Source of the DNA: Jackrogersella multiformis
Lineage: Eukaryota > Ascomycota > Sordariomycetes > Xylariales > Hypoxylaceae
Length of the DNA stretch: 64,000 nt
Reading direction: 5' to 3'
Assembly (NCBI GenBank): GCA_902806575.1
Contig: CADCXD010000018.1
Span: forward strand, 2,232,001 to 2,296,000
Part shown: piece after piece, positions 44,202 through 55,199 of the stretch
Position numbering within the stretch: position 1 is the stretch's first letter
Layout: each line of letters starts with the position of its first letter
Notes under the pieces: model-generated
What the model was told of the DNA's origin: nothing
Databases searched by the model: none
What the model saw: the letters and a program-made list of their open reading frames with translations, nothing else
Made by a program: the position numbers and the translations under genes

Positions 44202-45074
44202 ATGGCCGACCCGAGCAAGCCGCCTCCCCCCAAGAAATTCGACCTGATCGACCGGGGCTCGCGGGCGCCGACCCCGTGGGGCACCCTGACCTTCGTGGGC
44301 CTGCGCACCCTCGACATCCCCCTGCAGCACGCGCTGCTGCTGCCGGCCGGCCTCGGCACCTCCCTGCTGACGCGCGCCGGCCTCGCCACCGCGCTGCCGG
44401 GCCTCGCCTCGAGCGCGACGGCCACCGCGGTCCTCGCCACGGGCGTGCCGGCGATCGACGCGCTGGTGCATCCCACCAGCGCGCTGCTGCTGCTCTTCGC
44501 CGTCGGGTCCTCGGCGAAGCAGATCTACTGGCAGACGTACCTGTCCAAGGAGTCGTTCCCGGCGCCGGCCGCGCTGGCCGTCAGCGTCTACAACACGGTG
44601 TTCAACGGGGCGAACGCGCTGCTCTTCCTGGCGCTGGCCACGACGTCGCTGCGGTCGTGGCCCGTCGTCAGCGTGCCGGTGGCGCTGCCGTTCCTGTCGT
44701 CGCCGGTGGCGCTGCCGCTCAGCAGCGTGGTGGGCGCGCTGCTGTACGCGTGCGGCATCGCGCTGGAGACGGTGGCCGAGCAGCAGCGCAAGGCGTTCAA
44801 GGACGCGCCGGCGAACGCGGGCAAGGTGTGCAAGGTGGGCGTGTGGCGGTGGGCGCGCCATATCAACTACCTGGGCTACTCGCTGTGGCGCGGGGGGTAC
44901 ACCATGGTGGCCGCGGGCTGGGTCGGCGGGCTCGTCGTCGGGCTCGCCCAGCTGTACGATCTGAGCCACCGCGCCGTCGGCGTCCTGGACGAGTACTGCG
45001 CCGGCAGGTACAAGGAGCAGTGGGCCCAGTTCAAGAGGGAGGTGCCGTATAAGGTCGTCCCGGGGATCTACTAG
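44202..45074 (+). CDS. DUF1295 / steroid-reductase-like integral membrane protein
   Basis: Intronless, 290 residues from ATG at 44202 (CGCAATGGC). Several hydrophobic segments (ALLLPAGLGTSLLT, LLLLFAVGSSAKQIYW, VVGALLYACGIALETVAEQQR, YTMVAAGWVGGLVVGLAQL). The C-terminal VCKVGVWRWARHINYLGYSLW corresponds to the G-x-x-x-x-S/A-R-H-x-N-Y-x-G motif of the DUF1295/isoprenylcysteine methyltransferase-like/steroid 5-alpha-reductase C-terminal fold, where the R-H-x-N-Y stretch lies at the cofactor site. An endoplasmic-reticulum enzyme acting on a lipid is a reasonable inference; the reaction is not known. Base composition is extremely GC-rich, unlike the leader just upstream. Confidence 0.82.
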   Translation: MADPSKPPPPKKFDLIDRGSRAPTPWGTLTFVGLRTLDIPLQHALLLPAGLGTSLLTRAGLATALPGLASSATATAVLATGVPAIDALVHPTSALLLLFAVGSSAKQIYWQTYLSKESFPAPAALAVSVYNTVFNGANALLFLALATTSLRSWPVVSVPVALPFLSSPVALPLSSVVGALLYACGIALETVAEQQRKAFKDAPANAGKVCKVGVWRWARHINYLGYSLWRGGYTMVAAGWVGGLVVGLAQLYDLSHRAVGVLDEYCAGRYKEQWAQFKREVPYKVVPGIY

Positions 45075-45607
45075 GTGGGGCATCTGACTGCATTATCCAA
45101 CTACTTTTTTTATATTTACCTAGGTACTTACCTGAGGTAGCCATGTCGGAAAATTTGGCGCATTATGCGTGGCATGTAAATTAGGGCCTAAAAAGTGAGA
45201 ATTTTTGTTCGTGTATGTTGGTACAATTGTGAATTTGTGCGTGAGCTCTGGCGTAGGGCATTTCAGCAAGCCCCGGCAAAGCTCTCGATACCATGACTCT
45301 CCGCGTCTACGCCTATAGCCTAGAATACAACGTGCGGCCCCTTAAGCCGCCAGCAACAAAATACCATGACGCCCCCTTGGACTGCCCGTGCTGCAACGAA
45401 GTGTACTGAGATTACTACCTGCCTGCGTCTCTGGGCGTAAATGTGTCAGTGGTATATACCATAGCCAATGACTCCTGGCAGGTGGGGAAAAAAAGAACTC
45501 CGTGATATATCACAATTCCGTCCAGAAACGCCTTACATCATCTAAGCAAGCCTCCTTCTCTTTCTCTTCTCCGGGCGCCTATCGGTCGGATCAGTGGTCC
45601 TATTATC
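45075..45607. other. Convergent intergenic region
   Basis: Between the DUF1295 (+) and SFH1-like (-) genes; includes an A6 run at 45488 and one CCTAGGTACTTACC motif at 45118. No gene. Confidence 0.5.
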
Positions 45608-47425
45608 CTAAAATGGACGCATGTCCGCCATATGCAGATTCTTCATCCATCGAGGGAGTTTCTTGGTCTGCTCGTAAAATCGACCGCAGTTGGCGCAGAG
45701 GGACTAGCGGACTCGTTAGTGAATCATACACATCAGCAACTGCAGATATTTGCTTACCCTAGGACCCCACGGTCCGTCTCTGACAGCCCACACACTGGTG
45801 CCCCAGACGCGACAATGAGCACAGCGCCAGTTCAGCCTCTCTTGCTCGGTGAGCGTCCCAACTCCGCCCCCACCGTATCCGACATCCGGAGTGATTCTAC
45901 CACCCGGTGTGCCAGATCGGCCGAGTGGACTTAAGCTGCGGAATCGTCGCTTCTTCTTCGATCGTTCTCCGCGCCCCATCCGCTCCTCTTCGACCTCGAT
46001 GCCCAACCCGGGCACGCCGCCTATCATGCCAGCATTGCTACTGAATCTTGCTGTTTCGCGGCGAAGGCGGCGGACCTGGCGTTCTCGGTCGACTTCTCGC
46101 TTCTCGATTTCTTCCTTCGAGAGGATTTCAACCTTCGGTTCCCACTCGTCTGCAAGATGTTCGGGATCATATCGCCAACCTGCATCCGCACCGTGGGCGG
46201 CATCGTTAGGAAACTCGGTTCCAATCCCGCCCCATCCCGCCACAAGACCACCAGCTTCGCAGGCCTCTTTCTTGAGGCGCAAGACTGCTTCGTAAATCGC
46301 ATGGGTTAGAGCAGGAACCCATTCACCAGCGAGACCCAAATCAGCACACGTGATCTTGGCGAATTCCTCTGCAGTACCAGGAGGATGTAGCAGTGACCAC
46401 TCGAACTTGTCTTGGTAAAGCTGAGACGAGAGGTTGACATTGAGGGACACGATGCATCGGTAAGTGTCATCGTGGTTTAGATCGTCCGAGTCGGCAGGAA
46501 TCGGCGTGGCACTAGCCGTAATTTCGGGAACCTGCGATCGGAAACCTCGTGGGGTGTCAACACCAGTGTCTAGGCCATTTCGAAAAGGAGTATCGGGACC
46601 ACGCATTGAGTAGGGGAGAGGCGTGGCAGGGGTGGCAGGGGTTTCGCGGAAGCTCGACTGATGAGCCAGCCCGGTCCCGTTCGTAGGTGCCTTGTCCTCT
46701 GAGTGGAAGAGAGGGTGAAGCGCAACACCAGCATACTCTTCTAGTTGAGTTCTGATCTGCTTACTGATCTCGGCAGCAATCGAGGCTTGGATTGGGAGGT
46801 CCAAGTCTTGGACGAGGTTGAGGGCGAACTGGTCGGTTGTGATCATAGTCTCGTGTAAGTTCCATAAGAAACTATCTCTCAGCTTGTATGAGACTGTCAT
46901 CTCTCCAGTTCTATACAAGGCAGGGTCCATGTGTGGGGGTGGTTGATTCAGGCCTCGTGGGAGCGGGTATGGCGCTGTAGGCATGAAAGCAGGCACATCG
47001 ACATCAAGACGAATAGGAATTAGTGTGATGGGCATTGCAGCCTGGGCTTGGCTGTTTAGATCTGAACGGGCTTTATTCTTCATAAACCAATCTCTCCAGA
47101 TACCCTGAACTTTGACCGGGGCGTTGGTTTCTTTTCCGAACTTGTCACTCGGATCTATCCTGGACGCACTATCTTCCCGTCTCAGGCTGCGCAGGCCCGT
47201 AGGTCTTCGTCGAGAATCCTCCTCGTCGTCATCGTCGTAATCGTAACCATCTTCGGCGTAATTAATGACGGTAGTGCCGCGTTTTGTCGTTCGCGATACT
47301 GGGCCGGTAGGTGCAGCGGAGTGGATGATGGGGGTGAGGAGAGAATTATTGTAGATGCGCAATCGCGGCGCATAAGACGATAGAAACGCCTGGGGGGTAC
47401 TTCTGGCCTCCATGTTGTGTCGCAT
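45608..47425 (-). CDS. SFH1: SNF5-family chromatin-remodelling subunit, Sfh1-like
   Basis: Exons 47425-45758 and 45703-45608; 587 residues. The N-terminus (FLSSYAPRLRIYNNSLLTPI, TTKRGTTVINYAEDGYD) resembles Sfh1 of the RSC complex more than Snf5 of SWI/SNF. The two SNF5 repeats are present: VSYKLRDSFLWNLHE..ITTDQFALNLVQDLDLP (about residues 175-230) and VSLNVNLSSQLYQDKFEWSLL..ITCADLGL (about 325-390). The C-terminus has a GATA-like zinc finger, CAHC-x17-CANC, followed by GRFYEQTKKLPRWMKNLH; the final intron cuts through the finger. Sfh1 is a nuclear core subunit of ATP-dependent nucleosome remodelling. Start choice: 47425 is taken, but the in-frame ATG at 47413 has the better context; an out-of-frame ATG at 47429 precedes both. 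Confidence 0.85.
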
Positions 47426-48485
47426 TCATTTGAAGTTGGCGACACGGGCCAGACAAGATATGGAATGTAATGTAGAATGTAGGGTAGGGTACCTAACGTA
47501 AAGTACCTACGACTTGATAGTAAAGACTTGAGAATAGGACTTCGGAAATAAAAGACGCGGTAGTAAAATAGGTTGTAGGTTGTGCTGAAAGTAAAAGTAG
47601 GTTTAAAATGAACGTCTCTCTTATCGTGTTGTTGGTTGGTACTAGGAATGGAGTAGACGGAATTGAAGAATCATCCAATATATTTATGCCTTGCATGAGC
47701 TTGAAGAGGCTCGTTTTTGTCTCGTTTGTCTGGTCGCAAAGAAAACGCGTCTCGTAAAATTTACAGAGAACAATTGGGAAGCACAGGGCCCAGAAAGCTA
47801 AGAGCTAAAAGGTACTAGGTCAGGAAGAGATCACGTGGGACGCCGAAGTTTAGCCATTCCGTCATACGAGGTACCTACGTACCACCCACCATCCTACATG
47901 TACTTAGGTACATATGTACCTAGGTACCTAGATACTTAACACCTGTGCTACCCCGAGCTATAGTCCAGTATGTGATCTACCTAATGCATCAATATTCAAC
48001 TTTCATATCACTACCGGTAGGTGCAGACTAATGGTGAATAAAATTGTAATGCATACAAAGAAGATGCAGCTTAGACATTACGTACTATACAGACAGGCTC
48101 TCACAAGAAGCCGTGACGGAACTAATACTATTGGTACACTTGAATCCTCCTCCCTTCTCAGAAGCTCATTATTCGACAACGCCTAGCTTTGGTATCCCGA
48201 GCCTGACCTTACGGAGCATCGAGGACGTACGAGATCCGCTCATCTTGTCGTAGTGTATATAATGGATAAAAAACAAACAAAAAAACAGCGGAAGCCAGTA
48301 TTCCTCGCGTAAGCCCCCCCCCCCCTGCCCAAGACCATTAAGTTCATGATAGAACAATCCGCAAAACAAAGCAATACTCAACTCCTATTCGCCGGGTATG
48401 ATCCATATTAGGGTTGCTGTGGCATCACATGCACCTATGCTCTCCATAAATGCCTTCCCATGAATGCATGCCCCACGATACTTCT
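47426..48485. other. Intergenic, with long palindromes
   Basis: Upstream of the SFH1-like gene and downstream of the alpha/beta-hydrolase gene. It contains a perfect 18-nt palindrome TAGGTACATATGTACCTA at 47905-47922 inside a denser cluster (47869-47937) and a C13-type run near 48308. No gene. Confidence 0.6.
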
Positions 48486-51210
48486 TCATCGAGCGCTGGC
48501 TCGCACACTCCTGCCTCGGTCGTCGGTTCGTCTGTTCGAATTTGTAAGAGCCGTCCAATCCTCCCACTCTTTACTTATTTCCATTAATACGGAGCCCATC
48601 ACCGCAGCACTTGCCATCAACCCATGCCCTTCGCCCTCGAGTACACGAACCTCGCATCGCCGCATAGTCTTCCCAAGCCATTTGACGTTTTCGACTGGAA
48701 CGCGAGTGTCCCTGCTGCCATGCTGGATAACAACCGGCCGGGTGATGTCTACGTAACGGAAACCAATAGTGTGCCGTCGCTCCAAGCAGACGAGTAGGTC
48801 CACAGCAGGATTCGCTCCCGTCGTGGCAAGCTCCCAAATAGCGTGGGTGAGTCGCGTATCGTATGTCATCTGCCTTTCTTTATCTGCTATCGCGTCTGCG
48901 GCGGCAGCAAGAACAGCAGTCTGCGGGTTGAACTCGTTATCGGCAGGACGGTACCGGTCCATATTCTCGGTTGCAGTAGGTGGAAGGGGTCTCCCATCCG
49001 GAGTTTCCTGCATTAGATTCTCCTTCTCCAGGCTAGGCGTGATATCCCGGCGATTATTTGAAGGTGTTTCGCGCCCAACGGTAGCAGAGGACTTCCGCTT
49101 CCCACGGCGAGCGTTATTTTTGGGTAACGAGCTAGTGATAGAGCTGCTGGTGGCCGACATGAAAGAGCTATTTGCTGCTTTGAGGAATGGAGTGGGCAAC
49201 GCTCGGAGAATTCTCTGGGACGTAGGAATCGCATTGGTAGGGGGTAAGGCTTGCGATGTACCGAACACATTCATCTGCGATGGAGGGATCCACGGAGCTA
49301 GAAGGTGGATACGGCCTCGGATGTGCTGTGGCATGCGGAGCGCGGTAGCAAGAGCGTATATCGCGCCGGCGGAGTGCGCAAGGATGGAAAACTTGGTAAT
49401 CTTGAGCGCTTGACAAATTGCATAGACATCATCTACAACTCGTTAATACCCATATGCGGCTTTCATCGTCAAAGAAAACAAACTTACCTGGCCAACTGAG
49501 GGGCGTTGCGGTCCCGTCAGCATAAGGCTCGCTATCGCCAACGCCAGGCCGATCGGGTGTAATAAGTCGTAATTTAAGCGTCAATGCTAGCTCGTCATAG
49601 AACGCGGTGATGTATCTAGTCAAGCCCATGCCAACACAGCAGAATACTGCCGAGCCTTCAGCATCACCGACTTCAGAAAACGATATGACTCGACCAGTCT
49701 GCGGATGTCGAATTTTCTGCGACAGCCTTGGGGAACACAAATAGGACTCGACAGCGTCATCGACGGAATCGGCACTTCTAGGTCGTTCATAGCCTACCAT
49801 AGGCTCAGGGGTAGTGGGCTCTTTCCTCCAATCGGCAGGGTCGGGGCTCTTGCCACCTGCTGAGAGGCGCTTCAACCGCGAACTGCTTCGTTTAGGCCTG
49901 ATTAGATCGCCTGGATCGGGAGTAAGGCGCCCCGATTTCCTACGATCAGAACTATGCGGACTTCGTCTCCTGCTCTGAGATACCGCTGGAAACGGAGCAC
50001 CGTCCTCAAACGCATTCCCATCGGAATACGATCTCGAGCGTTCATGTGAGTAATTCCTCTCCTGATTCCTCTTGGTGGAGGACGGGTTCACCCTCGCGGA
50101 GTGCGGCATTTCGACTGGAAGGTCGTCTCTTCTTTTCCGTGGGTCAGCTTCTGAGCTCGGACGACTGGTATGCCGTCGCCTCGCGTGGGAAGGGTCGCGC
50201 GAGCGAGTATGCTCAGAATCCTCGGGAATGGTGTCGGTAAACCCGTTATCGCTTTCTCTCTTTCCTCGCGAAGACCTATGCGACGACCTCTTTGCGTTGG
50301 TTCCCGTTTTGCGCAGAGAGGAGTCGCGAGCAGGGATAGGCCGCTGGAAGTTAGAATCAAGGGATGGGCTGAGATCGTACATTGAATCTTTCGTGGGCGA
50401 TTCGGCCGGTTCCTCGCGGATGGGGATCTCAGCAAGAATAGTATCAGGCCTGAGCGACACGCCGTTTAAACTGTTAGATTTGCCCCTCGAGCTTGATCGC
50501 TTCCTTTCTGATTCACTAGCGCGTAGTCTTTCTTTTGAGCTCATGTACATTAAACTGTGATGACCACGAGTTTGCTTCTTTCCCCAGCTGTCGTGCGATC
50601 GCTGTTTGCGCAACTCGGGGGTAGGTGGTACCCCACGTTCAATTGAAAGATTCCCGATGCTACGTGAATCATCGTGCGACGAGACGGAACCTTTCGATGA
50701 CGGCCTAGACGAGTTGCGCAGGAGAGACCTTAGCCCGCCCGACGGCTCGCGACGTGGTGACCTTGGAGCGGTTATTGGGGAGAAGCCAGATGGGGGTTTT
50801 GAGGTTCGAATGGTAGGGGAGCTGGCGGCTAATTCGTCGAGATTAAAATTCTCTTCCTGTAGTCGGCCGAGCTTGTGATTAGACGAGGTACCGTATTCAA
50901 CGCCGAAGCTGCCGTCGCGGTCCCGTGGGGAACTAGGCAGAGACAAGCTTTGAGGGCTGTCGAAATGTTTATTCGCGGGTTTTGAGATGACAGTCAGGCT
51001 GGTGATTAAAGATGAGATTACTTCGGGAGAGGCTGGTGATACGCCGGCGCGATGTTTGTCATCATCCCGCAGATGCAGGTGCATAGAAGGATCAATGGCT
51101 TTCCTGCGGGATTGTTGACGAGTCTGACGGGGTATAGGGGGTAATTGTGAGGTAGTGGTGGCGGCGGCGGCGGCGGCGGTTGGCTTGTTAGACGCCGCGG
51201 CGTAATCCAT
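48486..51210 (-). CDS. Alpha/beta-hydrolase fold protein with long disordered N-terminus
   Basis: Exons 51210-49488 and 49432-48486 give 889 residues. The first 500 or so are Ser/Arg/Pro-rich with many basic RS-like stretches, almost certainly disordered and phosphorylatable. The hydrolase part starts around VISFSEVGDAEGSAVFCC, then LKLRLITPDRPGVGDS, and the nucleophile elbow AHS595AG in FSILAHSAGAIYALATAL just after the intron; LLAPWIPPSQM follows. A large low-complexity insertion separates this from the C-terminal acid/base segment (VVIQHGSRDTRVPVENVKWL, EGEGHGLM), which supplies the expected Asp and His. The catalytic triad therefore appears complete. The substrate is unknown. The start has no strong rival; the leader contains TGGAAATG repeats (51400-51442). 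Confidence 0.85.
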
Positions 51211-54200
51211 GGCGGGTTGGACGCAAGGAGATGCACTAGGAGTGAAGGAACTAGAGCTATCGAGGCGCAGGGCAGATGATGTTTTTCCTAATCGCGTCTG
51301 GTCTTACCTGCCTGTCCTGCTTGTCTCTCTTCCTTTTGCTGGAACCAGCAGGAGCGGTGTACGGTGTACAGCTCCAAGCCGGTAGAGGTTGCAGCAAAAT
51401 GTGGAAATGTAGAAAATGTGGGAAATGTGGAAAATGTGGAGGCCCCAAGGAAGGGAAGCTGGGAAGGTCAGACTCGATGGGATGGATGGGATGAATGTAT
51501 GCAGGAAGTTGGGTCAATACCGAGACGCACTTGCTGCAGGTCCCAGAATTTCTGAATCTTAGGTAGAACTGGAACAATTCGGGAAACGCTTAGACTATGG
51601 CCCTTGTATGTATCTGTATGTAGGTATATTAAAATAGAATAGAATCAAATAAAATAAAATAAAATACCTAAATACCTTAGGTAGTATATACTAGCTCTAA
51701 GGTAATACTTAGGTAGGTAAGGAAACGGAACTTGGCTAAAGAATGAAGAAATATATTGCTGTGGTTCGCATTAATGAGAAAACTAAGAATCTCGGAACCG
51801 TAGCTTGTGTTTGCTATTTCCCAGGAGCATAACGAGACGAGAATGAGAGAGACTAAGAGAGAGAGAGAGAAAAGAATAAAGTTGATTTGGACAAAGAGTT
51901 TGAACTCAGGGGGAAATAGAAGTGGGAATCTCGGCCGATCGAATTAATAGACCTATTATTCCTATTATTACTATTGGATATAGGCATGATAGCCAATTAG
52001 GCTGTGCAGGCCGTGGTGGTTTACTTTGATCGGGAAGTCTGTGCTGTTGTGTCCAGTCTTATTATCTAGTCCCTCCGTTCTCTCTACACTACCTACACGG
52101 GCACTACATTAATACACCCTGTACTATGCATGTGTCTGCAGTTTCTGAGTGTGATACATGTATATAACTACTTAAGTATCATCAACGGTAAAGGCAAAGG
52201 CAAAGGTTTGAATGTTATCAATTGCTCATTCCTAAAGCTCCCTTCGTATCACTTTTCTTCTGCTTCCAAGTTTCTTTTCTTTTCTTCCCTCTCGACAACA
52301 TCATTGGTAAGGAGTGAATGTCTTTACTGCACTATTTGCTCCACCGAGCGAAAATAGGAAAGTGTCAATCTGAAATCCCTAAGAGGCTCAGCCTAATTAA
52401 GATTAACTTGCATAAGTCTTAGGTTCTCCCAATCATTGGATTTAGCATGCATTCCCCTGGACAAATGGCCTTTTTGTTTAATATCCTTTAGACTTTCGAA
52501 AGAGTGAAATATACTTGACTAATAGAAGACAATAGGTTTGAGCAGGGTTACTGACGTACATACATCACATCGAATCGTTAGATACTACATTAGGTATGTA
52601 GATGCTACCGAAGTAATACATTAAAATATTCGACATCGTTTCAGAATATGTATGCCGAGTACCTAGTCCTAGTTAAGGTAAGTTCCAAGGTGCTTAAGGT
52701 TACAACTTTGAATTGTAACGGTCGACGTTTATATGTGTACTACTTAGTAGGTAGGTATGTTGTACCACCTTGCTACCTTTCCTTTAGTCTTGAGGAGGTA
52801 TCATAAGTTCCAAGCCCTGGAGGTTAGAAGAGATTTATGACTTGAAAACAAGACATATTAAATAAAGTTATAGAATGGGTAATAGCAATGTAAGGTATAG
52901 GTATGCATAAGAAAATAATAGTGATGATGGGTGGAAATGATGCCTACCTCCTAGGTACCTACATGTAGGTTTACAAATGTGCCTAGGTACCTCTGGGTAA
53001 GTACACGGAATTTTGAATTGAAACGTGGGGTTGGCGGGAAGAGGAATTGATTCTTCTCATTGGTAGGTAGAATGCTACCTACCTAAGTACCTATATATAC
53101 TTAGGTACATATGTAGGTACCTACCTAGGTAGGCATTCTATGTACATCCATAGGAGCGATGTAAATCATTTGCTGCATTCATAGTAAAATAAAATAGAAT
53201 TCAACCTTGGAAGTTTAGCCTATCTACCGGTGTTATCTTCATCCTACATCCTACCTAGGCGTCTAGGTCGTGAATGAACTTTCATATACACATATAAGAT
53301 ACCTAATACCTATCTTGAAGTAGCCGAGTGGTACCTAAATAGATATATCAATGCGGCCTTCAGGAACTTCGAAGCTTAACCTCGGTTCGCCTTGCCCTGT
53401 CTACAATCTTGGAACCTGGAACTGACCACTTACACTACACACCTCACATACATATCTGCATGCACATGATATCTGCATGCACATGATGTAGCAGTTGAAT
53501 CTGCGGGATTTCACAGGCAATGTGTCAGTCCAACCGTATATAATCGATTCCTGTCACCAAAACAAGACCTCCGGCCGACGGTTTCGCCGAACATATTTAC
53601 AAGATTGAATTATGGCCTGTTGGTTCCTTTTATTTTGCCTCGTCAACGCCATCAAAGAACCGGAAATTATGAATGACCTGGCAGCTTCCCAGGTGCCTGG
53701 TCCTCCACTACGTAATACGTACACCAGTAGATTATCTTTCGGGGCTCAAGAGCCGCACGGAGCTTCCCAAGGCCTTATGCATTCATGCGCTTACCTCACT
53801 AAAAGAACGGCAGGCTGTAAGCACTCCATAAATATTAACAGATTTGACAAGATATATGCGCTTGAGGATTATCGATCAATCAAGATTATTCCTTGCTGAT
53901 GAACTCGTGGCTCGTTCTACATTGTAAGTTCTATGATCTTCAACCCGGTCAATCCGGTCAACCTGGTCTAATACCAGATATAATAGGTACTATAAGTCCC
54001 ATCTCCAACGACAGGGGGTTTTATTTTTATAATTAAGCTATGTTCAGAACTTAGCGATTTACTGGCTTTTTTTTTGTTCTTTTATTCCTTTTCTGAAAAA
54101 CCGAAGTCCATCTTTTAACTGGGTTTTTGAAGAAGAAAATGTGAGCTTAAAAAACTAGTTAAGATTCAGAAAGCTAACGAATACCAAACTAAATGCCCAG

Positions 54201-55199
54201 GTAGTCATTCGTCATACTGTTTTCTCTATCCTTTATAGAGGCATGGGGACCATGTCAAGAATAGCGTCGTCACATTTTTTGCGAGATGATAACGTCGCAA
54301 CAGACCAGGACCTTTTCCCACGATGACTTATCATATACAAGGAATACGGATATATACCCCATCCTGGGACGACTGCTTTGAAATATTATTTGACATATAC
54401 ACGTGGCGGCAAATACTTCCTAAGATGGGATAACTCGCCTTCACTTGGCCGTTCGAGGTTAAAGATGTTCCCAGGCCACCTACATACATACGGTAGGTAT
54501 GTAGTTGGGCGGGAGTATGGAATTTTTGTGTCAACAAGACTAACCTGAGCCCCTGACTCCTAACCTAGGAATAGACAGCTCCTACCTACCTAGCTGCCTA
54601 AGTAGGGCACATACACTACTACGTACCTAGGTAGGTGGTAAGCAGACTGGCAGAATAGATGCCCCGCAATCGAAGTCGTTCCACTACCTAGGTACCTAGG
54701 TAGGTAGAGACTGCCTACGGGTTACCTCATAGGTACCAACTACAAGCCCGGACTTCAGTTTGCCCAAAGACTAAGATAAATTTTGACCTCAACCCCAACC
54801 CTAACCCCAACCAGACAGCAGCCTGACAGGGAGACGGGAGCTTACCTACCTAAATGTACGTAGTACAGTACAGCCAATTAAGTGTCCGGATACAGATGAC
54901 AGCACGACATACGTCATTACTTAGCTGTTCCATAAGCTAGGCATTGCGCATTATCAAGGTGAGGCCCAAAACATTGAGGAGAGATATGGATGAATAGTCC
55001 AATGTTCCATAAACATCTTTTCCTACGCATGTGGCTTGACTTTCAGATGAGAAATCAGGTATTTAGGTATTATCCTATACATCACGGGTACCGTGTTGTT
55101 GAAAGATCAAGTATAATTACCAAGCCAACTCCGCATACATACCTCTAGGTACCTAATCAATCATCACTTTTGCTTCGGTCAAGCAATAATATTGACAAG
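51211..55199. other. Large 4-kb divergent intergenic region
   Basis: No gene supported. 51400-51442 has degenerate TGGAAATG repeats (likely leader of the hydrolase gene), 51640-51665 (AATAAAAT)n, and 51857-51870 a GA run. TACCTAGGTA motifs are very dense at 52950-53145, 54480-54500, 54580-54640, 54680-54730 and 54840-54860. A 95-codon ATG ORF (53612-53899) begins with a hydrophobic stretch but has no other support. CCCCAACCCTAACCCC at 54786-54810 is telomere-like but isolated. Confidence 0.55.
53069..53139. repeat. Imperfect inverted repeat built from TACCTA units
   Basis: Outer arms AGAATGC (53069-53075) and GCATTCT (53133-53139) are exact complements. Inside them, TACCTACCTAAGTACCT and AGGTACCTACCTAGGTAGG pair over most of their length around a short AT-rich centre. 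The whole 71-nt element could form a hairpin; it resembles a tiny MITE or solo palindrome. Confidence 0.65.

Noticed and set aside
44163..45083. 306-codon antisense frame over the DUF1295 gene
   Set aside because: Arg/His/Gln-rich shadow; the plus frame has membrane helices and the RHxNY-type motif.
53612..53899. 95-codon ATG ORF (+) with a hydrophobic start
   Set aside because: The first 15 residues resemble a signal peptide, but the rest shows no structure or cysteine pattern, and it is isolated in repeat-rich DNA.
54786..54810. CCCCAACCCTAACCCC tract as a telomere remnant
   Set aside because: Only one CCCTAA unit amid CCCCAA; genes continue on both sides, so this is not a chromosome end.
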